Origin: Theocolax elegans
Lineage: Eukaryota > Arthropoda > Insecta > Hymenoptera > Cerocephalidae
Reading direction: 5' to 3'
Length of the DNA stretch: 64,000 bases
Assembly: GCA_026168455.1 (NCBI GenBank)
Contig: CM047431.1
Location: forward strand, 6,167,603 to 6,231,602
A program made the position numbers and the translations under genes. Under the pieces are notes generated by a model. It made no database searches, was not told the origin of the DNA, and saw nothing but the letters and a program-made list of their open reading frames with translations. Below, one piece after another: positions 56,049 to 64,000 of the stretch. Numbering within the stretch: position 1 is the first letter of the stretch; every line of letters begins with the position of its first letter.

Positions 56049-56513
56049 TTATGATTCTAAATGCTTTTTAATTAATCGAATATTCGTTTTATGAATTTTC
56101 TCTTGCACTAACAAAATAGCTTTGTCCAGCAATGTATAGACCATTGCTCGCTTCTGCTGGATAGTATGATTAGACTTAAAATATAAAAAATGTGCCGAGA
56201 AAGTATCCTTCTGGTACCAATTTGTAATTATTGGTGTATTATTACTCCTAATTAATGAAACTTCTAAAAAGTTTATATGTCCGTTAGTCTCTATTTCGTG
56301 CGTAAAATGCAACTTATTGTGATAACTATTAAAAACATCTAATACATGCGATAGTTTATTATTATGGATGCACATGATTGTATCATCTACATACCTATAA
56401 TAGAATGTTGGTATAAATTCTAGTTTTTTGTGACATTCCTGTTCCAAATCTGCCATAACTATCGTTTGAAAGGGAAATGGCGTATCTCGCAGAAGCTCAA
56501 ATATTGTGAGCAT
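56049..56513 (-). pseudogene. Penelope-like reverse transcriptase fragment
   Basis: 154 codons on the minus strand containing the catalytic YRYVDDT box, followed by HFTHEIETNGHINFLEVSLI and a basic C-terminal helix region (KKHLES). These are the palm and thumb parts of Penelope-type RT. Preceding it, LLRDTPFPFQTIVMADLEQE is a corrupted form of the usual GxPMGSPLSPxxAD segment. The fingers region is missing: the copy is 5'-truncated or decayed. It joins the endonuclease frame only after a one-base shift. Confidence 0.75.
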
Positions 56514-56950
56514 GAGGATATGCTGTGCACGCGAAACTAATCGGATGCATCTTTAGATTGGTGAAAATGAATTAACTCTGAAGTGTATTAGAACAAGTTT
56601 TTTTTTACACCTATTTACAAGAGAGTGATCTTCTCTGTTTGACCGTTCGATTATAACTAACTTTAAAACTAAGATTTGTTCGGACGCTTAACAAACTTTC
56701 TTTACTCCGTCTGGTGTGAGAATAATGAACCAAAATATCGTAAATGCTATTGACTAATTTTAAACGAATCAACGCATACATACAATAAGCTCCTCTTTTA
56801 CATGCGTAAGGGCTTAACGTGACCTAACTTGACTAAACTTGAATCGACCGTCTTAATGAGTTTTATGGTTATAGCTGAACAAAGGGATGCGAACGGCCAA
56901 ATATTTACATTTTTCAACGATTTATGGTATCGGTGATTATCTATACATTA
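56514..56950. other. Unassigned sequence upstream of the Penelope RT
   Basis: No RT-like frame can be followed here. It may be decayed Penelope sequence. Confidence 0.4.
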
Positions 56951-58418
56951 CACTGAGAAAAAAAATTACACACACACGATTCCATATTTCATTGTATATT
57001 CACGATTAATTATTGGTAATTGAATTAAATACTTGAAAGGAATTAAACTAAAGGTGTTACGTACTTGAACCAATAGCGAATTTAATAGTTCAAATAATTT
57101 TTAATTTATTGTATCTGTTACATATTTCTTTATATTTATGGTCCTAACGGCAGTAGTATTAAACTATATGTAATCAAATCAATAGAATTATATTATTCCA
57201 ATGATATACATTAGTTTATTAAATGAATGAACTCATTTCGTTCTATCAAGTGATATATTTCATTGCTTTAAATACATATTTAATTGTAATCTAAGAATAG
57301 TAAAAAAAATTTTTTATTTTTATTATTTGAATTATTTGTCTGAACTCGTATTACTTTATCGTACCATTAACTTACATTATTAGGTAGACTTCTATAGAGT
57401 CTTCAAACCACATTCATTTTTACAAATTTTTCCTACCTATATACCTTCGCACTTATATTATTCGGCCTTTGACACTTTAGAAAGATTCGCTTAGAAAGAT
57501 TCGCAGTCGCATATAAACGCTATGTTACGCAATCGCATCGCAAACTATTTATATGAACGAATAACTTTGAAATGTTCTTATATACTAACTGAGACAAAAC
57601 TTAGCACTTGCGAGATTCCGTCAGCCACCTACCGTACGTTGCGGAACTATTTTATGTGAATCCCCGCATATCAATAAAATTGGAGGATCGTTTCAATTAC
57701 AGTGTACATTGGTTTACAAACGTTCTTCATCAATATTTTTCAAAAATAAAATATTCTATAACAGGGTGATAATGAAATATTTTATTACCATAATGCATTT
57801 ACGTAATTGTCTTCATTAACAATTTAATCAAGACAATTCCATGAAGACTTGTTCACGATGAATGTATTTAATCGTGAATATATAATTCGCGCAAGCAATT
57901 GTGTCAATTCCAATGATAATTGGCATAATGACATTATTAATCAATATTTTTCAAAAATAAAAAATTTTCTGATTGGAGTGACAATAAAATATTTCATTAC
58001 AATAATGCATATTTACGGAATTATTCCCATTAACAAATTCCTCAAGACAATTCCATGAATTCATTAGTTTGATTTTTTTATAATTTAATTTGAATAACAT
58101 ATATGTTATAAATTCAAAGACATATTTACTTATGTAAATTTTTTATAGAATTATTTCAATTACTTCATAGAATTATTCTTATAATTCTCTATGATTGAAA
58201 CATAATTATGCCTGTTATTGATTTTATGAATTCATTTAATTATTGTAATTACCTAATTCATTGAATCTAGTACTTGGATAATTAGGAATACCTTAATGAC
58301 ATATTTCATTGGTGTAAAGATTTATGTTATTCGAATAAGTATATGAAAGTATTGATTCAATTACTTTAAATTTTTAATTCCACAAATTCATTGAATTAAT
58401 TAATTTTTTTTCTCAGTG
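56951..58418. mobile_element. CACTA-type MITE (1.47 kb)
   Basis: The ends CACTGAGAAAAAAAATTA and its inverse TAATTTTTTTTCTCAGTG are matched, with TA on both sides. The tip is close to that of the autonomous-looking element at 25759 (CACGGAGAAAAA). It is AT-rich, and no real coding frame is seen; the 69-aa frame at 57849 is low-complexity. An internal block near 57573-57620 is shared with 33807-33850. Confidence 0.75.
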
Positions 58419-58904
58419 TAGGATAATAGTGCATTGACGTGTGAATTAGACTAATTGCTTTGAATGTACTAATAAATAATAATAAACGGGAAACTGAATT
58501 CGTGTACGGTAATAAACAAAATCTGAATACTTATTGAACATTGAGTTTACAACTAACGTGCGTGGTCAAAGAAAGAGAGTATTAAACTATCATTATGCTG
58601 GGGAAATTTTTAGCTGTGTAAAGGATTTCAAGGATTCTATTGCGTGTACGTGCATTTAGACTATAACATTATTAAATTCGCGTTTACAATTCTCAACAAA
58701 TATATCAGCAAATATCGGGCTAATCATTACGGGCTAATAACAATTACATGGAACATGTTTGAAAAATATTGTTAAACTGATATTATCAATAAAGGTATAG
58801 CCTGATGAGGATGGAGGATATCCATCGAAACGTCGCCAAATAAAAACATACATGGTTTGCTCCTTAAAATCGGGAAAACCGAATCCCTTTATCTGATTAT
58901 TCTT
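58419..58904 (+). mobile_element. Penelope LTR-like segment, opposite orientation
   Basis: Contains a hammerhead-like motif (58802-58834) and the following CAAATAAAAACATACATGGT and AAAATCGGGAAAACCGAAT, which recur inverted at 49255-49310. Penelope-like elements often carry an inverted terminal LTR copy, which would explain this placement beyond the RT end. Confidence 0.5.
58802..58834 (+). ncRNA. Hammerhead ribozyme-like motif
   Basis: CTGATGA at 58802-58808, a 6-bp stem II (GATGGA/TCCATC, loop GGATA) with one extra G before it, then GAAAC and GTC ending at 58834. The ACGT in GAAACGTC is self-complementary, as in minimal hammerheads that cleave as dimers. Penelope LTRs are known to carry hammerheads. 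The bulged G may weaken activity. Confidence 0.6.
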
Positions 58905-59188
58905 TCTTCCGTAACTTTTGAAAAATTAAAATATTTAAGCTTTCTTTTAAATCTAATCTACTTGATCTTAGCTTACTTTTGAACTCAAGTTTGAGAGCAT
59001 ACATCTATTTGTTTAAAGTTATAAGTTGAACAATTCTTTTTGTGGAATTTTTGTTATTTGTTTATAAATCCCGTAAAAAGGGTCAGTGGCATCTATAACT
59101 ACGGGTTTCTTCATATCTTTATAGTAGTAAACATATCCTAGAGTTTGGTAAATATCCGTTTCACGCAGGCCTGTGGCTCTCTTTGTTA

Positions 59189-59766
59189 TAGCAGATTAAA
59201 TGCTAGTTATTAGAAATTCCCATTTTTTCCTAGTAGATGAAATGGATTTTCTTACATTTTTTGAGATTTTAAAGTACCAGGCCAAGTTTAACATGTGCAA
59301 TTAACAACACAAATGTTCGTGCAATAAAAGTATTGCAAATTCGAATAAAATCTCTAATTTTTAATGTTAAGTTATGAACACAAATAAATTAACATGTATT
59401 TTAAACAGTTTGTTGATATAAACAAACTCTAATTTACATTGTTTAATTTCGATTGTATGCAAATATTTATGCAGTTTAAATGCACACATTTTTATCCACT
59501 TGTACTAACCAGACAGTAGAATAAATATTTTTAATTTTTTTTATTTTTGTTAACGATATATGTTAAGAATATTCAATATTATAATTGCATATAGCTCAAT
59601 TTTTGTAAATAGTTTAAAGGGGTTCCATGTTGATGTTGCTATTTGACACAGCGTTTTTTTTCAATTTGACTTTAAAATACAAAGTCACTTACTTTAAAAA
59701 CTCTGAATACTTATTATATGTATATTGTAACAATGAGACTCATTTGCTACAAATTAAAAAAAAGGA
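59189..59766. other. AT-rich stretch, no gene
   Basis: Only low-complexity frames; no shared repeat was recognised. Confidence 0.5.
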
Positions 59767-59838
59767 ACGGGCGTCAGGTCTTGAACCCGAGCCCCTTCGG
59801 ATCCGAAGGCGTTCACGCTACCACTGCGCTACGCCCGC
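59767..59838 (-). tRNA. tRNA-like sequence, probably a pseudogene
   Basis: 72 nt on the minus strand with a good acceptor stem (GCGGGCG with CGCCCGT, one G-U), a D arm (GCGC-AGTGGTA-GCGT), a T arm with TTCAAGA loop, and intact A- and B-box-like sequences. The anticodon arm does not form: standard positions 27-31 and 39-43 do not pair. Instead CCTTCGGATCCGAAGG is a perfect 16-nt palindrome. If numbered normally the anticodon would be CGG. It is either a degenerate tRNA or a tRNA-derived retroposed copy. Confidence 0.6.
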
Positions 59839-60239
59839 AATTGGTCATAGCTATACTTTCCCGCGTCTTCTGCCTACCGATACGCGCGCCATATGCCAAA
59901 TGCCGATTCTTGCGCTGGCCGCGTGGGTACTACAGAGCCCTAAATGACGGGTGTTCTGTTCTCATGCAGATCCACTACGTCATAATATGCATACTTTAAA
60001 TTTTAGATTAGATATAACAAAAATGTGGACTAATATATAGACTTGAATCATTTTCAAAGTGAAACTAAATCATTGTCAAACGATGCATAAATTTAAATTT
60101 AAACCCAAATGTATGTCAGATACTACAATCATCTATAGGTATCTATAGGACTACAATCATTTATAGTTTTGTATTACAAATTAAGCAGTTTAAAGAATTG
60201 AGGAAAATACTAGATGTATTTATAAGTAAGAATAAGTAC

Positions 60240-60457
60240 TTACAGACTTCATTTTTTACTTTATTCGGATTCGAAACATCTGTATATTTTCTTTTAATGC
60301 AGTCTTTACTACCTAGATGTGGTCGTTCAAGATCAAACTCAGGCATATTATCATCTGTTAAAATTTACCTTTTATTTTCTTTGAGCTCATCACTCATAAC
60401 AATAGTTGCTGATTTTAACAAGCTTTTTTCTTTAGCATTTATTGCAGTCCATTCTAT
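60240..60457 (-). pseudogene. Possible broken exon
   Basis: On the minus strand an acceptor-like TTTTATATAG (near 60458-60467) is followed by an open stretch (WTAINAKEKSLLKSATIVMS, then DELKENKR), a TAA, and in the same frame DDNMPEFDLERPHLGSKDCI up to a donor GTAAGTAC near 60240. The composition looks like real protein. One in-frame stop argues for a pseudogene or for alternative use. No domain is recognised. Confidence 0.35.
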
Positions 60458-60529
60458 ATAAAATAAAAAAATAGTAATTCATAGTAAAAAAATAACATAA
60501 ATTCATTTCTTGAAAATATTTTTGATTGC

Positions 60530-62396
60530 TACAGGTCAAACCTAAGGTAAATGAACTCTTGATGTTTTGGTATTTACTTTTACTGGAACTCAGGAACAGC
60601 GACATGAACATAGTAAATAATGTTCCCTTTGGGGTGCTTGAGTTTCCTTGCTCCTCACGTTCTAAGCAATAGAATGTGCACGATTTTTATTAAAAGCGCA
60701 AAATGTTGTTCACTTACTGCTCGACAATGACTCAATAGATTGTAGAAATCTGAAAATGCATTTTGAATGATTTGAGTTGGTATAATAGCATATTCATCAA
60801 TTATTCTTTGTCGCAATTCTGCTAAATTTCGAAGTTGGGTTTTAAAAACTCTATTTTTAAGATAACCCCGAAAAAAGTAGTCCAGAGGTGTTAATTCTGG
60901 TAACTTAGCTAGCTATTAAATTATACCTCTACGTTCTATCCATCGGTCTGCAAATACTTCACCCAAATAAGTCCGAACGTCTCGTACATAATAAAGCGGA
61001 ACGCCATGTTGTTGAAAACAGGTATCATCAAAATTATCTCCAACAATCTGTCTTATTGCAGGAACAATTTAATGTCGCAGCATATTTTCATAGGTAGCAT
61101 TCAAATTACCATCAATAAAAATTGTTCTATAATTGTATTATTAACTATTCTAGCTCACAGGTACAATTTTTAGAGTGCTGAGATTATTCTTCTCATACCC
61201 AATGAGAATTTGCATCTGCCCAATATCGACAATTGTGCCTATTTAAAGATCCGTCTAGTTCGAATGGTGCATCGTCAGTATAGACTATTTTAAACGGAAA
61301 AGCAGGATTTTGATCTATGTGTTTCGTCATGTTTTCAGAAGACTCGTCACGGCGATCGTAATTATTTTCATTTAACTTCTGAACAAGTTTTACTTTAGAA
61401 AGACAAAATTCAGCTGCCCGAAGAATTACTGACGCCGTGCTTTTGACTAACCTTCGAATGGAGGTATACGGATATACGGTATACTCCCTCTTCTTGGAAT
61501 ATCCCTCACAGTACCGGTTGCATCATACCGTCAATTAGTTTTTTCAACGGTTGATATTGAAATTGCAACTACCGCATTACTAAATGTTTCGTTAAAAACA
61601 TTTCTAACACTCCTGTAAGATTGCGTCAACGTACCTCAGCTTCTCATCATAAGAAAAGATTTCTCTTTTACTTACACTAGCTTACATCTCGTCCAAAGCA
61701 ACGCTTGTATATTTTATTTTAGATAGATCAGTTAGACTAACACTCGGATTGATTTTTCGATTGACATAGCTAAAACATTAATTCCAATGATTCTTTAAAT
61801 ACACCAAGTACGACCCACTTATTGATCTTAGCGCGGTATGTCCTTAATAACTTTTATTATTCTTAAAAACGTTCTAGACGTTACGTACCTTAGATTTAAT
61901 ACGTATTGAAACGTAAAATTTCCCTTTCTATGATTGTCAGTGTTACAAAAGAATTTTTCCAATGGAAAAAATTTTGACCCTGCAATCATCTTAAAAGTCT
62001 GGTACAAGGGTTCATGAAAAGTCACCATGCAACTCCGCATCAAAAATCAGTACAAGACTAACGTTGAGAATGTTTCTGTAAGTAAATCCTGCATGATTTT
62101 GATGGATTTACGTAACTGTTATATATTTGATCTTAGTTTGACCTGTAGAAATCACCCTGACAGTGTATATCAATACGTATTCGAACGTAAAATTTTCGAA
62201 TGCCCGAATCAAAAAGAGGGTTAACATTTGAAAAAGAGTTCACCTTGAAATTACCTTGAAGGTCATTGCCATAGTCAAAACAAAAGTTACGTCCGTATTA
62301 CTCCTTACCATTTACTTAAGGATGCACCTCGACCTCTATAAAAAATAATGTACCTTGCGAATTATCCGAGTGTCTCGGAACTTTTGAAACACCCTG
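60530..62396 (-). mobile_element. Decayed mariner-like element
   Basis: The right end reads TTTGAAACACCCTG followed by TA (62397-62398), like the CTCACCCTG-TA end at 9510. Subterminal sequence such as CGTAAAATTTTCGAATGCCC and ACCTTGAAGGTCATTGC parallels 9010-9430. A GTTCCCTTTGGGGTGCTTGA stretch (60623-60642) parallels the 42-bp repeats. The left end is not clear. Confidence 0.55.
60690..61430 (-). pseudogene. Decayed DDE transposase related to the 7461-8519 gene
   Basis: Minus-strand pieces read VYTDDAPFELDGSLNRHNCR then YWADANSHWV and a stop. Later come DTCFQQHGVPLYYVRDVRTY, EVFADRWIERRGI, then two stops, LPELTPLDYFFRGYLKNRVF and a C-terminal helix. The order matches the intact transposase (LNRHNSHYWSDQNPHW; FFLWGYLKNTVF). 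The second catalytic Asp position is His (QQHGVP), and several stops and shifts are present. It is a sister lineage, not a recent copy. Confidence 0.7.
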
Positions 62397-62398
62397 TA

Positions 62399-63100
62399 TT
62401 ATTTTAATTATAATTATCAATTGTCGATACATTGTAAAAGATAATTGAAAATTAATTCATTATTGAATAAAGGACCGCACTTAAAGAAAGAAACAAGAAT
62501 GTATACAAAACGTTGTGTAATATAATTACAATTTGTGTTATCATAATGTGCTTTGCACATGTTCAAGTAATCATGGGTGTCGAGCCCCATGCGAACACCT
62601 TCCTACCCGCACAAGCTAAAGGAGTCTCTAATATAAGCCTACCTACCCATGTATCTTAATCCTTCATGTACACTTATCCTATAACTACCTACCCGCGACT
62701 AAAAACCCAATCCCAAGCACAGCACACATAAAAACAGTCGAAGCACTAGAGTGGTCCTGGCGTTGAAGGCCATGGGCGAGCGCAGCTGACATCAGGTAGG
62801 CTCCTCCGGGTCTGACACTGCAAAGAAGATGAATCAAGAGAGGCTATAAATGAAGAAGCCTTAAGAACCCTCCTTAGCTTCATATGACCGCAGACAAGGC
62901 GAAGAGGCACTATCCAGGCGAACAAGGATCAAGACAATACATGTAAACACTACAGCTGTACAAGGAACAGTATAGGACATAATGAGGTTAGGTTGCTATA
63001 CATAAACAATGTGTACAGCAGACCTCTTAAATTATAAACTACATGATTACGCATACTCACGTAATCCCCACAACGAGACAATTACCTGTAGTCTAGGCGC
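62399..63100. other. Unassigned, relatively GC-rich island
   Basis: After an AT-rich start, 62540-63000 is notably richer in G and C than its surroundings. No open frame, tRNA-like box or terminal repeat is recognised. It may be part of an unidentified retroelement. Confidence 0.35.
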
Positions 63101-64000
63101 CATGTATGGTTTCGTCGCCTTTTCATATGCCACGGCTCTATCCAAGTATTTTTAAAGCATTTTTGCCTGCTGAATCCGAATTTTTTGGGTAGAAGTCTGA
63201 AAAACTTGTAGATAAATTGTTATTAACTAATTAATTGTTTAAACCGCGTTACAAGCCACTCTAACAATAATTTAAACCATTTAACTATAGAAAAACAAAG
63301 ATATTTTTATTACAAATGTTCTCGATTTTTGTTTGATTAAATATCTTGATTAGGTCAAAAGTTATTGCAAATATAATGCAAAAATGTCCCGTTTTCGTTA
63401 TGCACGCTTACTTTTTCGGTTGTAACTTTGGTTTAAATACAAATTTTTGAATTTTATAACTTGCTTTCAATAAAATAGTATAATAATAAATAGTATAATA
63501 ATAATAATTATTATTCTAACATGCAAAAGAAAAAAGTTATTGAATGCATGTACTAAATGTTATTATAACTTGCAAAAAGCAATAATTTAAGCTAAAAATA
63601 TGGAAACTAATTTGTTTATAACGGTATAAAATTGATTCTAATAATAATTACAATATTTAGCCCAGATGGAAAGAAAGCTTATGTCAAGGCAAATATGCTC
63701 AATTTTGGTTTGTTGAAATAACTTTATTAGTTACAAAGTTATTGCAAATTTAGCGTGGCGCATATTTGACGCTACTTAAATGACAACTCTTTTCACACTT
63801 CTTGTCACTTTCTTGTTTTCACACTTTTTGTGTATACGAAACTTACTAATATGATATTTTAATAATTTTTACAATAAACTATAGACACTTACACTTATAT
63901 ATATTAGTTAATAATATTAAGTAGGTATATTGTATTATAGTAAAACATATTTTTCTATATCCAAGTAATCTACGCTGCTTATCAAATCTAATATATTTAT
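63101..64000. other. AT-rich end of window, no gene
   Basis: Contains an ATAATAATA run near 63480-63510. Nothing coding is seen. Confidence 0.5.

Larger units (their letters stand above)
48457..59185. mobile_element. Foldback element A, split by a Penelope nest
   Basis: The left arm (48457 to about 48790) begins CAAGGAGAACG and the right arm (about 58905 to 59185) ends in the related CTCTCTTTG. TTA lies on both sides (48454-48456 and 59186-59188). The arms match the two halves of the intact 676-bp family members at 51571-52246 and 52780-53455. The ~10 kb between them is later insertions: a Penelope-like element with its own insertions. No coding sequence belongs to the foldback itself. Confidence 0.6.

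Overview
This window is AT-rich, repeat-dense nuclear DNA of an animal, most likely an insect. The reasons are one recognisable host exon (doublecortin-like kinase, DCLK), GT-AG introns of 60-90 nt, and insect-typical transposons: a DD41D mariner-like element, a Loa/I-like LINE, a Penelope-like element, and CACTA, piggyBac and Helitron-like elements. Hymenoptera is a guess only. Almost all the window is mobile DNA, much of it nested.

Region 1-16.9 kb: four rearranged Helitron-like copies. Three keep a 3' end made of two adjacent GC hairpins followed by CTAG. They carry TA/GT microsatellites, two copies of a foldback element, a mariner-like transposon with an intact 352-aa transposase and ~1-kb inverted arms (5978-9510), a 5S-rRNA-derived insertion (13972-14394) and a solo LTR (15847-16910).

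Region 16.9-25 kb: host-like DNA with the first coding exon of DCLK on the minus strand (19419-20443), a 1.65-kb palindrome in its intron, two tRNA-derived SINEs, and a decayed cysteine-rich reading frame interrupted by a 322-bp piggyBac-type MITE.

Region 25-33.1 kb: a second solo LTR split by a 7.0-kb CACTA-type element (25759-32766). The element has matching terminal inverted repeats, subterminal repeats and two genes. One is an eight-coding-exon gene for a 510-aa protein of unknown function. The other is a C2H2 zinc-finger/CACTA transposase gene that starts 10 nt after the first one stops. This is the most coherent system in the window.

Region 33.1-40.3 kb: CACTA-like debris, three MITE-type palindromes, a broken Tc5-HTH/DDE transposase and a third SINE copy.

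Region 40.4-46.8 kb: a foldback element interrupted by a full-length-looking LINE (40685-46259, 12-bp target duplication). Its ORF1 and ORF2 are in the same frame, separated by one TAA.

Region 47-59.2 kb: a MULE relic, then a nest. A foldback element (48457-59185) contains a broken Penelope-like element. That is interrupted by a 5.5-kb TA-flanked palindromic element (49856-55321) and a CACTA-type MITE (56951-58418). A hammerhead-ribozyme-like motif lies at 58802-58834.

Region 59.2-64 kb: a tRNA-like sequence, a possible broken exon, a decayed relative of the 7461-8519 transposase, and AT-rich sequence with no recognisable gene.

All calls are from reading the sequence; no database search was run. 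Boundaries of repeats without a clear end motif are approximate.
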